Assembly (NCBI RefSeq): GCF_000243095.1
Contig: NZ_AHJE01000017.1
Coordinates: 116,087 to 180,086 of the forward strand
Origin: Cupriavidus basilensis OR16
Lineage (GTDB): Bacteria; Pseudomonadota; Gammaproteobacteria; Burkholderiales; Burkholderiaceae
Direction of reading: 5' to 3'
DNA: 64,000 nt
Each line of letters begins with the position of its first letter. Within the stretch, counting starts at the first letter, position 1. Positions 8,638 through 17,622 of the stretch are shown one piece after another. The notes under the pieces are model-generated. The model had not been told where the DNA came from. It was given only the letters and a program-made list of their open reading frames with translations, and ran no database searches. The translations under genes were made by a program, and so were the position numbers.

Positions 8638-8985
8638 GCGCTAATCAGCACCGCCCGCGCCGCAAACCACTGGCTCGCCAAGCAAGCGCTTCACCGGCGG
8701 GGCCGCCTCTGGTAAGGGCTGGCGGGCCATCAGGCATCGCTTCGGCCACCTGCGGCGCGCCCTGGCACCTCCCCCCGCCACGCCATTCAACGGCCAATCC
8801 GCGCCGTTCGTCAGACTTTCCAGCGTTTCACGACTCGCAACGCACCATTCGTCGCAGTGGTATTTCTCCTTGCCCGCCCAGCCACTAATCTTCAGTCCGT
8901 GCTCGCAGCGCAACATAGATTTGCCGGGGCAGCTAGTAACCGAAATTAAAAACAAGAATTACACAATCAGTTGAAGGAGTCCCAA

Positions 8986-9303
8986 ATGAATGCCAAACGC
9001 ATCCTTGGCAGCGCTCTCGCCGTGCTGATGGTGGCCTCGTCGGCCGTCGCACTGGCGGCCCCCGCCAATAGCAAGGTCGGCAAGTTCGACGTCTACGCCG
9101 ACGCGTTGCGCGCCGGCAAATTCGATACGTTCACCGATGGCGCCCGCCAAGGCAGGTACGATCCGTACACCGACGGCGCCAAGGCCGGCAAGTTCGATAC
9201 GTTCACCGACGGCGCCCGCGGCGCTTTCCGTGGCGAGATCGCTGCCAGCTCGCTGGACAACTCGCGCACCGGCGACGGCTCGCTGTACGGCTACAGGGTC
9301 TGA
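8986..9303 (+). CDS. Secreted protein built of 12-residue repeats
   Basis: 105 residues. The signal peptide (MNAKRILGSALAVLMVASSA, cleavage near ALA-AP) is followed by four tandem 12-residue units of consensus GKFDxYTDGARx: VGKFDVYADALR, AGKFDTFTDGAR, QGRYDPYTDGAK, AGKFDTFTDGAR. A short tail ends DGSLYGYRV. A strong GAAGGAGT lies 5 bp before the start. The mature protein is periplasmic or extracellular. The D-x-[FY]-x-D-G core recalls acidic loops that bind calcium, but this is only a resemblance. I recognise no family with known function. It stands alone, with hairpins on both sides. Confidence 0.75.
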   Translation: MNAKRILGSALAVLMVASSAVALAAPANSKVGKFDVYADALRAGKFDTFTDGARQGRYDPYTDGAKAGKFDTFTDGARGAFRGEIAASSLDNSRTGDGSLYGYRV

Positions 9304-9325
9304 TGCCGACCCGGTGTTACCTGAC

Positions 9326-9341
9326 GGCCACTTCGGTGGCC
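9326..9341 (+). terminator. UUCG-loop hairpin
   Basis: GGCCAC-TTCG-GTGGCC, a 6-bp stem with a TTCG tetraloop, 22 bp after the repeat-protein gene. T-rich sequence follows from 9353. It probably ends that transcript and may work against read-through from the convergent pump gene. Confidence 0.6.
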
Positions 9342-9531
9342 GCTTGGGTGGCACTTTTGTTTTCCCGTTTTATCTCCCACCTGCCCGGCTGACCTCCTCC
9401 TCCTTCTCTCTCCCGCCGGGTGGGTGATTTTTACCCGCCGCTCCCCGCACCCGCTGCCCTTCGTCTTTCCTCCGGCAGTTTCGCAACGCCCCCTCGATCA
9501 TCCTGAATGCCACTTGCCGGCATGCGCCTTG

Positions 9532-12500
9532 TCATTCCCGTTCGCGTCCGGCACGCCTGCGCCCGATCCATGCATAGAGCAGCGGCACCGCCAGCGAGCC
9601 GATCACGGTGGCGCCCAGCATGCCGCCGAGCACACCGGTGCCGACTGCGCGCTGTGCGGCCGCGCCCGGGCCGGTGCTGATCGCCAGCGGCACCACGCCG
9701 AGGATAAAGGCCAGCGAGGTCATCACCACCGGCCGCAGGCGCTGGCGGGCCGCCTGGGCAGCAGCGTCCAGCAGGTCCATGCCGCCGCGGCGTAACTGCT
9801 CGGCGTACTCCACCACCAGGATGGCGTTCTTGGCCGCTAGCCCCATGATCACCACCGCGCCCACCTTGAAGTAGACGTCGTTCGGCATGCCGCGCAGCCA
9901 GATCGCCACCAGCGCGCCGACGAGGCCCGCCGGCACGATCAGCAGCACCGCCAGCGGCAGGGTCCAGTTTTCGTAGAGCGCTACCAGGCACAGGAAGATG
10001 AACAGCATCGACAGGGCAAACAGCCATGGCGCCTGCGCGCCGCTTTGCTGCTGCTCGAAGGCGCGTCCCGTCCAGCGCACGTCGTAGGCGCCGCCCAGGT
10101 CGCGCACCATGGCAGTGAGCCGTTCCATGGCCACACCCGTGCTACGGCCGGGCGCCACTTCGGCGTTGATGCGCACCGAGGTAAGCCCGTTGAACCGCTC
10201 CAGCGTGGCCTCGCCCTTGCCCCAGACCAGTTCGGCAAAGGCGCCCAGCGAGACCATGCCGCCTTGCGCATTGCGCACATGGACCCGGGACAGCTGGGCC
10301 GGGTCCATCCGGTAAGGCGCGTCCGCTTGCAGGATCACCCGGCGGATGCGGCCTTCACGCGCCACTTCGTCGATGTAGCGCGAGCCCAGCGTGGCCGACA
10401 GCGCATGGTGGATGGCCTCCGGCTCCACGCCGAAGCTGCGCGCGCGCTCGTAGTCGATGTGCAAGTCCAGCGCCGGCGCCGGCTGGGCGGTGGTGGCGCG
10501 CACCTCACCCAGCGACGGCTCATCCTTGGCGGCGGCAAGCAGCTTGTCGCGCGCGGCAAACAGCGCTTCGCGCCCGGTGCCGGGCTGCGCCACCAGCCGC
10601 ATGTCGAGCCCGCCGGTGCTGCCCAGCTCGGGAAGGGCCGCGCCGTTATAGGCGTACAGCTGCGCCTGTCCGCGGCCAGGCCACGCTTCCAGCCCGGCCT
10701 GGAGCCTGGCCAGCACGGCGTCTGCGCGTTCTCCGGCACCGCGCTCGGACCAGTCCCGCAGCGCCAGGTACATGCTGGCGCGCTGCTCGCCGCTGCCGGA
10801 GTTGCTCCAGCCCAACACGGCAAAGGTCGAGCGCACCGGATACTTGCCTGCTTCCAGCCATTTCTCCAGCGCCGCCACGGTCGAGCGCGTCTGTTCCTGC
10901 GTGGCACCGGCGGGCAGCTCCATGTCGATCACCAGCTCGCCGGTGTCCTCCTCCGGCAGGAAGCCGGCGGGGATCTGCCACATCAGCACGCCGCCGGCCA
11001 CCGCCAGCGCCAGGTAGGTGCCCAGCCAGCGCAGGCGGCGGCGCTGCAGCGCCAGCACCCAGCCGGCATAGCGCGCTGTGAACGCCGTGAAGCCGCGCTC
11101 GAACCAGGCCAGCGGGCCACGCTGCGGATGCGGCGCATGGCGCAGCAGGCTGGCGCACATGGCCGGCGCCAGCGACAGCGCAAAGAACAGCGAGAAGGCG
11201 ATGGAGATCGCCAGCGTGATGGCGAAGTGCCGGTAGATCACGCCCACCGCGCTGCCCAGGAACGCCATCGGCACGAACACCGCGCACAGCACCAGCGTGA
11301 CCGCCACCAGCGCGCCGGACACCTCCCGCATCGAGCGGGCCGCAGCTTCCACGGCGTCCACGCCATCCTCGCGCATGATGCGTTCGACGTTTTCCACGAC
11401 CACGATGGCGTCGTCGACCAGGATGCCGATTGCCAGCACCACGCCGAACAGCGTGATCACGTTGAGCGACAGGCCGAGCGCGTACAGGCAGGCCACCGTG
11501 CCAAGCAGCGAGACCGGCACCACGATCACGGGGATCAGCGTGGCGCGCAGGTTGCCAAGGAACAGGTAGAGGATCAGGAAGACCAGCGCCGTGGCTTCGC
11601 CCAGCGTGGTCAGCACACGCCAGATCGAGCGCTCGACGAACAGCGCGCTATCGGACGAGATCTCGTAGCGCATGCCGGCGGGAAAGCTGCGCGCGGCATC
11701 GTCGAGCGCGGCGCGCACCGCGCGCGAGGTGGCCAGCACATTGGCGCCATCAGCCAGCTTGAGGCCGATCGAGGCTGCCACCTGGCCATCGTGGCGCGAG
11801 CTGTAGCGGTAGTCGCTGGCGCCCAGTTCCACCCGCGCCACATCGCGCAGCCGGACCAGCGAGGCGTCGCCGCCGGCGCGCACCACGATCTGGCCGAAGG
11901 CCTCCGGCTCGGCGAGCGGCCGAGGCGGGCGCACCAGCGCCTGGTAGGACTGGCCCGGCATCGCCGGCGCGCCGCCGAGCTGGCCCGGCGTGACGTCCCC
12001 GTTGCGCGCCCTGATGGCCTGCTCGACATCCGCCGCCGTGAGGCCGTAGGCGTTGAGCTTGTCGGGGTCGAACCAGATGCGCAGGGCGTACTCGGACCCA
12101 TACGGCTCGGCCTTGCCGATGCCCGGCAGGCGGCGCAGCATCGGCAGCACCGAAGCGGCGGCAAAATCGCCGAGCGCGGTTTCATCGAGCTGGCTGTTAT
12201 CCGACACCAGCGAGACATAGATGAAGGGGCTGCTGCCGGCCTGGTCCACAAAGATGCCGCCGCGGCGCACCGCCTCCGGCAGCAGCGGCTCGGCCTGCAT
12301 GACGCGGTTGCGCACGTTGACCTGCGCCAGTTGCGCATCGGTGCCCTGGCGAAAGCCGAGCGTGATGGTGGCGGCGCCGCCCTCGCTGCTGGCATCCAGG
12401 TAGAGCAGGCCGGGAATGCCATGCATCTGCTGCTCTAGCACGGCGGTCACCGCATCTTCCACGGTGCGCGCCGACGCACCGGCATAGTCCGCGTAGACGA

Positions 12501-12630
12501 TCACGGTGGGCGGCGCCACCGCCGGATACTGGGCGATGGGAATGCGGGTGAGGGCGATCAGGCCCGCCACCATGGTGAGGATGGCAATAACCCACGCGAA
12601 CGCGGGCCGGCGAAGAAAAAAGGACGCCAT
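9532..12630 (-). CDS. RND efflux permease, HAE1/AcrB-like
   Basis: 1032 residues, full family length. It starts with the first membrane helix (MASFFLRRPAFAWVIAILTM), has IPIAQYP, two large periplasmic loops and twelve membrane helices in all. The proton-relay aspartates of helix 4 are present (GILVDDAIVVVENVERIM). This class pumps drugs, solvents or other hydrophobic compounds through a tripartite envelope complex. A TetR regulator lies upstream on the same strand, but no periplasmic adaptor or outer-membrane channel gene is adjacent, so it must borrow them or has lost its adaptor gene. Substrate unknown. Confidence 0.93.
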   Translation of the reverse strand: MASFFLRRPAFAWVIAILTMVAGLIALTRIPIAQYPAVAPPTVIVYADYAGASARTVEDAVTAVLEQQMHGIPGLLYLDASSEGGAATITLGFRQGTDAQLAQVNVRNRVMQAEPLLPEAVRRGGIFVDQAGSSPFIYVSLVSDNSQLDETALGDFAAASVLPMLRRLPGIGKAEPYGSEYALRIWFDPDKLNAYGLTAADVEQAIRARNGDVTPGQLGGAPAMPGQSYQALVRPPRPLAEPEAFGQIVVRAGGDASLVRLRDVARVELGASDYRYSSRHDGQVAASIGLKLADGANVLATSRAVRAALDDAARSFPAGMRYEISSDSALFVERSIWRVLTTLGEATALVFLILYLFLGNLRATLIPVIVVPVSLLGTVACLYALGLSLNVITLFGVVLAIGILVDDAIVVVENVERIMREDGVDAVEAAARSMREVSGALVAVTLVLCAVFVPMAFLGSAVGVIYRHFAITLAISIAFSLFFALSLAPAMCASLLRHAPHPQRGPLAWFERGFTAFTARYAGWVLALQRRRLRWLGTYLALAVAGGVLMWQIPAGFLPEEDTGELVIDMELPAGATQEQTRSTVAALEKWLEAGKYPVRSTFAVLGWSNSGSGEQRASMYLALRDWSERGAGERADAVLARLQAGLEAWPGRGQAQLYAYNGAALPELGSTGGLDMRLVAQPGTGREALFAARDKLLAAAKDEPSLGEVRATTAQPAPALDLHIDYERARSFGVEPEAIHHALSATLGSRYIDEVAREGRIRRVILQADAPYRMDPAQLSRVHVRNAQGGMVSLGAFAELVWGKGEATLERFNGLTSVRINAEVAPGRSTGVAMERLTAMVRDLGGAYDVRWTGRAFEQQQSGAQAPWLFALSMLFIFLCLVALYENWTLPLAVLLIVPAGLVGALVAIWLRGMPNDVYFKVGAVVIMGLAAKNAILVVEYAEQLRRGGMDLLDAAAQAARQRLRPVVMTSLAFILGVVPLAISTGPGAAAQRAVGTGVLGGMLGATVIGSLAVPLLYAWIGRRRAGRERE

Positions 12631-12648
12631 GGCAAATTGAATTTTCTG

Positions 12649-12679
12649 GTGCCCGGGCGGCCGCTAGCCGCCCGGGCAC
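12649..12679. other. Perfect 13-bp-arm hairpin before the RND gene
   Basis: GTGCCCGGGCGGC / GCCGCCCGGGCAC with a 5-nt loop, between the TetR and RND genes. There is no T run on either side. It would form in the RND leader, or after the regulator if they are co-transcribed, and may reduce read-through. Confidence 0.6.
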
Positions 12680-12709
12680 GGTGGAACGGATCCGGCGCAC
12701 AGGCAATGC

Positions 12710-12751
12710 GAAATGCGAAACACGAAACGCGAAACGCGAAACGCGAAAGAC
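12710..12751. repeat. Heptanucleotide repeat, six units
   Basis: Six tandem 7-bp units, consensus GAAACGC. The three central copies are exact and the outer ones differ by one or two bases. It lies in the non-coding gap between the TetR and RND genes, so slippage would change promoter or leader spacing rather than a protein. Confidence 0.85.
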
Positions 12752-12800
12752 GCCGGCAGCGTGGCAGAACGCCGTGGGGGAAGTGGGTCTGGCCGTCGCT

Positions 12801-13553
12801 CTAGCGGGACGGTCGGGAGAAGCCGCGCAGCAGCGCCGCAAGCAGCACCTGCTGGCGATGCGCCAGCGGCTGCCAGTCCTCGCGCGGCAGGTGCTCGAAC
12901 GTGATATCGAGCGCGGCCAGCCCGTGCACGGCAGTCCACAGCGCGTCGGTGACATCGCCGGGGTCGTGCAGGGCATCGATCAGCGCGGCAGCTTGCTGGT
13001 CATGCACGCACGCCAGCAGCACGGCGCTGACCGGGTCTTCCGGAAAACGCTCGCTCCAGCGCAGGTCGATCGCGCGCTCGGCGTCGGCCGGCAGGCCCAT
13101 CATCATCATCAGGTGATAGCTGTGGCGGTTGGCCAGGGCCCATGCCACATAGGCATCGAGCACCGCCGGCAGCGCCATGGCGGGCGTGCCGGCGGCGGCG
13201 CGCGCGCCGGCCAGCGCAGCGGCCAGGCGTACCCAGTCCTGCGCGCACAGCTCGAACAGCAACGCGGTCTTGTCCTCGAAATGCCGGTAGATGGCGGCCG
13301 CGCTATAGCCGCAGCGCTCGCCGATGCGGCGCAGCGTGACGCCGCTGAAACCCGCCTCGGCAAACAACGCGCGGGCCGCATTGAAAAAGGCTTCGCGCAC
13401 GCTTTCGCGCCGCAGCGCGGCACCGCTGGCGCGCGCGACGGGCGCGCCAGCACGTCCGGCAGCCGGCGTGACAGGTGCGCTCGCGGGTGCATTCACAGGT
13501 GCATTCGCGGGCAGGGCCGACAGGCTGGATTGCGTTGGGCGGGTGGCGGGCAT
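12801..13553 (-). CDS. TetR/AcrR-family transcriptional regulator
   Basis: 250 residues. A long Ala/Pro-rich N-terminal tail (about 35 residues) is followed by the TetR helix-turn-helix (FFNAARALFAEAGFSGVTLRRIGERC, then YRHFEDKTALLFEL) and a ligand-binding C-terminal domain. The start is placed at the ATG 7 bp after a TATAAT box. The in-frame ATG six codons upstream overlaps that box and cannot lie on the same transcript. The mRNA therefore appears leaderless. It probably represses itself and the RND gene downstream on the same strand. The tail is longer than in most TetR proteins. Confidence 0.85.
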   Translation of the reverse strand: MPATRPTQSSLSALPANAPVNAPASAPVTPAAGRAGAPVARASGAALRRESVREAFFNAARALFAEAGFSGVTLRRIGERCGYSAAAIYRHFEDKTALLFELCAQDWVRLAAALAGARAAAGTPAMALPAVLDAYVAWALANRHSYHLMMMMGLPADAERAIDLRWSERFPEDPVSAVLLACVHDQQAAALIDALHDPGDVTDALWTAVHGLAALDITFEHLPREDWQPLAHRQQVLLAALLRGFSRPSR

Positions 13554-13560
13554 GGCCGCG

Positions 13561-13589
13561 ATTATAAACACCGCTCACTTCGTGAACAA
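13561..13589 (-). promoter_or_regulatory. Promoter and likely TetR operator
   Basis: Reading the minus strand, -35 TTGTTC (13589-13584), a 17-bp spacer and a perfect -10 TATAAT (13566-13561), then 7 bp to the ATG. The dyads TCAC-TTC-GTGA and GTGAAC-AAC-GTTTAC overlap the -35 region and are good autorepressor sites. Confidence 0.75.
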
Positions 13590-13651
13590 CGTTTACATGG
13601 CGAATTCAGCACAAACACCAGCCCCACGCGCGAGGGGCTTGCTGCCCAGTG

Positions 13652-13678
13652 CCCCGGCACGGCGCAGCCATGCCGGGG
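13652..13678 (-). terminator. Hairpin after the ypfJ-type gene
   Basis: CCCCGGCA / TGCCGGGG, 8-bp arms and an 11-nt loop, six bases past the stop of the metallopeptidase gene. No T tract, so termination is only suggested. Confidence 0.4.
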
Positions 13679-13684
13679 GATGGA

Positions 13685-14578
13685 TCAGAGTTGCTTGGCC
13701 GCGAAGGTGTCGCACTTGCGGATATCGCCGCTGGCCAGGCCCTGGCGCAGCCAGCGCGTGCGCTGCTCGCTGGTGCCGTGGGTGAACGCCTCCGGCACGA
13801 CATAGCCCTGGGCTTGCTTTTGCAGGCGGTCGTCGCCGATGGCGGCGGCGGCCTTGAGGCCTTGCTCGATATCGCCGGGTTCCAGCAACTGCTGGTTCAT
13901 GCGCTGCGCGGTGGCGGCCCACACGCCGGCCAGGCAATCGGCCTGCAGTTCCACGCGCACCGACAACTGGTTGGCCTGCGCCTCGCCCATGCGGCGGCGC
14001 GCGGCGTCAACCTTGCCGGACACGCCGAGCAGGTTCTGCACGTGGTGGCCGATCTCGTGGGCAATCACGTAGGCCTGCGCAAAATCGCCACCGGCCCCGA
14101 AGCGCTGGCGCAACTCATCGTAGAAGGCCAGGTCGATATAGACCTTCTGGTCGCCCGGGCAATAGAACGGCCCCATGGCCGACTGGCCGGTGCCGCAGGC
14201 GGTGGGCGTTGCGCCGGAGAAGATCACGAGTGTGGGCGGCGCGTAGCGGCGGTTGAGGTCGCTCTCGAAAATATGCGACCAGGTGCGCTCGGTATTGCCG
14301 AGCACCTTGCGCACGAAGACCGTCATCTGGTCGGTGGCGGGGGGATGGCTGGGCACATGCTGTTGCTGCGGCGCCTGCTGCTGCGAGCCCTGCAGCACCG
14401 AGGCACCCTGCATGATCACGGAAGGATCGATGCCAAAGAAATAAGACGCCGCCAGCGCCACCAGGATGGTGCCGATGCCGAGCGTCTTGGGTCCCGCGCC
14501 GAAGCCGCCGAAACCGCCGGAGCCTTCACCCCGGCGGTCTTCTACATTCTGGCTTTCGGCTTCGTCGTCGAGACGCAT
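13685..14578 (-). CDS. ypfJ: Neutral zinc metallopeptidase family protein
   Basis: 297 residues, matching the YpfJ/Zn_peptidase_2 family. A flexible Gly-rich N-terminus, one membrane helix (about 33-50) and then the catalytic domain with HEIGHH (the two His and the Glu of a gluzincin-type site) and a later ELQADC segment that should give the third ligand. Conserved cysteines at ACGTGQSAMGPFYCPGD fit a periplasmic disulfide. Its physiological substrate is unknown. It is transcribed alone, with hairpins before and after. Confidence 0.88.
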   Translation of the reverse strand: MRLDDEAESQNVEDRRGEGSGGFGGFGAGPKTLGIGTILVALAASYFFGIDPSVIMQGASVLQGSQQQAPQQQHVPSHPPATDQMTVFVRKVLGNTERTWSHIFESDLNRRYAPPTLVIFSGATPTACGTGQSAMGPFYCPGDQKVYIDLAFYDELRQRFGAGGDFAQAYVIAHEIGHHVQNLLGVSGKVDAARRRMGEAQANQLSVRVELQADCLAGVWAATAQRMNQQLLEPGDIEQGLKAAAAIGDDRLQKQAQGYVVPEAFTHGTSEQRTRWLRQGLASGDIRKCDTFAAKQL

Positions 14579-14602
14579 GGTGGCTCCGCTTTACTGGTTG
14601 AT

Positions 14603-14629
14603 CGCTGCGGCAAAAAGGTGGCCGCAGCG
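14603..14629 (-). terminator. Hairpin between pyk and ypfJ
   Basis: CGCTGCGGC / GCCGCAGCG, 9-bp perfect arms and a 9-nt loop, 51 bp past the pyruvate kinase stop. It probably marks the 3' end of the glyoxylate operon, although a T run is missing. Confidence 0.45.
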
Positions 14630-14679
14630 TGTCGATCAGTATAGCAACGGCAATGCCGCCAGCGCATGCGTGCGGTGTA

Positions 14680-16158
14680 TCAGGCGGTAACCGCCGGCGC
14701 CGTGCTCGCAGCCGCTTGCCCTTGCGCCTTGCCCGCCTCCGCGCCGCCGATCTCCGCTACGCGCAGCAGGTTGGTGGTGCCGCCCTGGCCAAACGGCATG
14801 CCTGCCGCGATGGTGATCTGGTCGCCGGGTTCGGCATAGCCCTCCGCCAGCGCCGCGCGGGTTGCCGCATTCACCATTTCATCCACGCTTTGCACGTCCG
14901 GGCTGACGGTCGAATGCACGCCCCACGCAAGCGCCAGCCGCCGCGCGATTTCCAGGTTCGGCGTGATGCTGACGATGGGCGCGCACGGCCGCTCGCGCGC
15001 AGCGCGCAGCGCGGTGGAGCCCGACGAGGTGTAGGTGACGGTAGCCACCGCGCCGATGATCTGCGTGACCTCGCGCAGCGCCGCGCAGATCGCATCCTGG
15101 CGGGTGGACAGCGGCGCCTCATGCCCAGCATCCAGCAGCTTGCGGTACAGCGGATCGCGCTCCACCTCGGTGATGATGCGGTTCATGATGGCCACCGCCG
15201 GCACCGGGTGGCGGCCGTTGGCCGACTCGGCCGACAGCATGACCGCGTCGGCGCCGTCATAGATGGCGCTGGCCACATCGGACGCTTCAGCGCGCGTGGG
15301 CACCGGCGAATCGATCATCGATTCCAGCATCTGCGTGGCGATGACGATGGGTTTGCCATGCTGGCGGCAGATGCGCAAGATGCGCTTTTGCACACCGGGC
15401 ACCCGCTCCGGCGGCAGTTCCACGCCCAGGTCGCCGCGCGCCACCATCACCGCGTCGGACACGCGCACGATCTCCTCGAGCTGCTGCAGCGCGGCGGGCT
15501 TCTCGATCTTGGACAGCACGCCGGCACGGGTGCCAATGATCTCGCGTGCTTCCACGATGTCGGCCGGGCGCTGCACGAAGGACAGCGCGATCCAGTCGGC
15601 GCCCAGCGCCAGCGCGAAGTCGAGGTCCTTGCGGTCCTTCTCGGTCAGGGCGGGGATCGGGATCACCGCGTCGGGCACGTTCACGCCCTTGCGGTCGGAC
15701 AGCGTGCCGTGGTTGACCACGCGCGTGGCGATGCTGCCGCTGGTCACCGCTTCGATCCTCAATTGCACCTTGCCATCGTCGATCAGCAGCGACTGACCCG
15801 GCGCGGCCACGCGGAACAGCTCCGGATGCGGCAGGTGCACGCGGGTGGCGTCGCCCGGGCTGGGATCGCTGTCGAGCACGAAGGCGTCGCCGGCCTTGAC
15901 CGCCACCTTGCCCGCGGCAAAGGTGCCGATGCGCAGCTTGGGCCCTTGCAGGTCGGCCAGCACGGCGATGGGGCGGCCGGTCTCGGCTTCGACCTGGCGC
16001 ACGGCATCGTAGCGGCGCTTGTGGTCGTCGTGCGTGCCATGGCTGAAGTTCAGGCGGAATACATCCGCCCCGGCTTCGAACAACTGACGAATCACTTCAA
16101 TGTCGGTGCTAGCCGGTCCGAGCGTGGCAACGATCTTGGCTTTGCGCTGGCGTCTCAT
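14680..16158 (-). CDS. pyk: Pyruvate kinase
   Basis: 492 residues. It transfers phosphate from phosphoenolpyruvate to ADP to make pyruvate. The N-terminal KIVATLGPAST, the Asn/Arg loop, and the signature SKIEKPAALQQLEEIV with MVARGDLGVE are present, followed by the allosteric C-terminal domain and an Ala-rich tail. The start MRRQRKAKIVATLGP is chosen because GAGGAG lies 7 bp before it; an upstream ATG has no such site. As the last gene of gcl-hyi-glxR-gckA it completes the route from glyoxylate to pyruvate, so this is probably the glyoxylate-induced isozyme. Confidence 0.95.
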   Translation of the reverse strand: MRRQRKAKIVATLGPASTDIEVIRQLFEAGADVFRLNFSHGTHDDHKRRYDAVRQVEAETGRPIAVLADLQGPKLRIGTFAAGKVAVKAGDAFVLDSDPSPGDATRVHLPHPELFRVAAPGQSLLIDDGKVQLRIEAVTSGSIATRVVNHGTLSDRKGVNVPDAVIPIPALTEKDRKDLDFALALGADWIALSFVQRPADIVEAREIIGTRAGVLSKIEKPAALQQLEEIVRVSDAVMVARGDLGVELPPERVPGVQKRILRICRQHGKPIVIATQMLESMIDSPVPTRAEASDVASAIYDGADAVMLSAESANGRHPVPAVAIMNRIITEVERDPLYRKLLDAGHEAPLSTRQDAICAALREVTQIIGAVATVTYTSSGSTALRAARERPCAPIVSITPNLEIARRLALAWGVHSTVSPDVQSVDEMVNAATRAALAEGYAEPGDQITIAAGMPFGQGGTTNLLRVAEIGGAEAGKAQGQAAASTAPAVTA

Positions 16159-16220
16159 TTTGTCTCCTCTTCCAATCTCGGGCGGCGCGCCCAGGGCGCG
16201 CCCTTGTTCAAACACGTGGC

Positions 16221-17534
16221 TTACACAATCAGGATGGCGCGGAAATCGTTCACGTTGGTACGGGTCGGGCCGGTGACGATGAGGTCGTCCAGGCCGGCGA
16301 AGAAACCGTAGCCGTCGTTGTTGCCCAGGTGCGCGCGCGCCGACAGTCCGCGTGCCGCGGCACGGGTCAGCGTATCGGGGGCGAGCAACGCACCGGCGTT
16401 GTCTTCGGAGCCATCGATGCCGTCGGTGTCGCAGGCAATGGCATGCACGCCCGGCAGGCCATCCAGCGCGACCGCGAGCGCCAGCAGGAATTCCGCATTG
16501 CGCCCGCCGCGGCCGCTGCCGCGCACGGTCACCGTGGTCTCGCCACCGGACAGGATCACGCAGGGCTTCCTGAACGGCTGGCCATGCTGCGCAACCTGGC
16601 GCGCGATGGCGGCATGCACTAGCGCCACATCGCGCGACTCGCCTTCGATGCTGTCGGACAGGATATGGGCTTCGAATCCGAGTTCGCGCGCACGCGCGGC
16701 CGCGGCCTCCAGCGATTGCTGCGCGGTGGCCAGCGTGACGCTGCGATGGCCGTCGAAGCGCGCATCGCCGGGCTTGGGCGTTTCACCCGCGCCGCTCTCC
16801 AGGTGGGCACGCACATTGGCGGGCACTTCGATGCCGTACTTGGCGATCACCGCCAGCGCGTCAGCACAGGTGGTAGCGTCGGGCAGGGTCGGGCCGCTGG
16901 CGATCAGCGTGGGATCGTCACCGGGAATATCGGAAATCAACAGGGTCTCGACGCGTGCGGGCGCACAGCGCAACGCCAGCCGGCCGCCCTTGAGCGCCGA
17001 CAGGTGCTTGCGCACGCAATTCATCTCGCCGATATTGGCGCCGCTCTTGAGCAGCGCCTTGTTCACCGCCTGCTTGTCGGCAAGCGTAATGCCTTCGGCC
17101 GGGGCGGCCAGCAGCGCGGAGCCGCCGCCGGAGATCAGGCACAGCACCAGGTCGTCGGCGGTGAGGCCCTCGACCAGTGCCACCATGCGCTGCGCCGCGC
17201 GCTGGCCGGCTTCGTCGGGCACCGGGTGCGCGGCTTCCACCACCTCGATGCGGTTGCACGGCGCGCCGTGGCCGTAGCGCGTCACCACCAGCCCGGAAAT
17301 CTCGCCTTGCCAGTGCGCCTCCACAGCCTGCGCCATCGCGGCGGCGGCCTTGCCGGCGCCGATCACCACCGTGCGGCCCTTGGGCGGCGTGGGCAGTTGC
17401 GGCGGCAGGCAATGGCTGGCGCTGACAGCGGCAACCGCGGTATCGAACAGGTCGCGCAGCAGGGCGCGCGGATCGGTGAGTCCGGCGGGGTGCTGGGGCG
17501 CCAGCAGGGTAGGGTGGGAATCGGTGGCGAGCAT
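16221..17534 (-). CDS. gckA: Glycerate 2-kinase, MOFRL family (TtuD/GckA)
   Basis: 437 residues. It phosphorylates D-glycerate to 2-phosphoglycerate; older annotation calls this family hydroxypyruvate reductase TtuD. The DUF4147/GckA domain shows VVIGAGKAAAAMAQ and LISGGGSALLAAPAEGITL. The C-terminal MOFRL domain has LSGGETTVTVRGSGRGGRN and CDTDGIDGSEDNAGA. The start MLATDSHPTLL is used; a longer in-frame reading runs back into the neighbouring glxR gene and is spurious. It lies in the operon between glxR and pyk, with two strong hairpins in the 88-bp gap upstream. Confidence 0.92.
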   Translation of the reverse strand: MLATDSHPTLLAPQHPAGLTDPRALLRDLFDTAVAAVSASHCLPPQLPTPPKGRTVVIGAGKAAAAMAQAVEAHWQGEISGLVVTRYGHGAPCNRIEVVEAAHPVPDEAGQRAAQRMVALVEGLTADDLVLCLISGGGSALLAAPAEGITLADKQAVNKALLKSGANIGEMNCVRKHLSALKGGRLALRCAPARVETLLISDIPGDDPTLIASGPTLPDATTCADALAVIAKYGIEVPANVRAHLESGAGETPKPGDARFDGHRSVTLATAQQSLEAAAARARELGFEAHILSDSIEGESRDVALVHAAIARQVAQHGQPFRKPCVILSGGETTVTVRGSGRGGRNAEFLLALAVALDGLPGVHAIACDTDGIDGSEDNAGALLAPDTLTRAAARGLSARAHLGNNDGYGFFAGLDDLIVTGPTRTNVNDFRAILIV

Positions 17535-17557
17535 GACGGGATCCGGAAGTGCTGCGT

Positions 17558-17605
17558 TCCCGGCCGCGAGCGGCCGGGAGTGATGCTGGCCTGCCAAGGC
17601 AGGCC
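17558..17605 (-). other. Two adjacent intercistronic hairpins
   Basis: TCCCGGCCGC-GA-GCGGCCGGGA (17558-17579) and GGCCTGCC-AA-GGCAGGCC (17588-17605), both perfect, fill the gap between glxR and gckA. In the operon mRNA they could protect the upstream part or lower expression of gckA-pyk. Confidence 0.6.
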
Positions 17606-17622
17606 GTGATGGAGCTGCTGGC

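Noticed and set aside
10045..12438. 797-codon open frame opposite the RND pump gene
   Set aside because: Antisense shadow of a high-GC gene: Arg/His/Gln-rich product with no domain, while the opposite strand encodes a complete AcrB-like protein.
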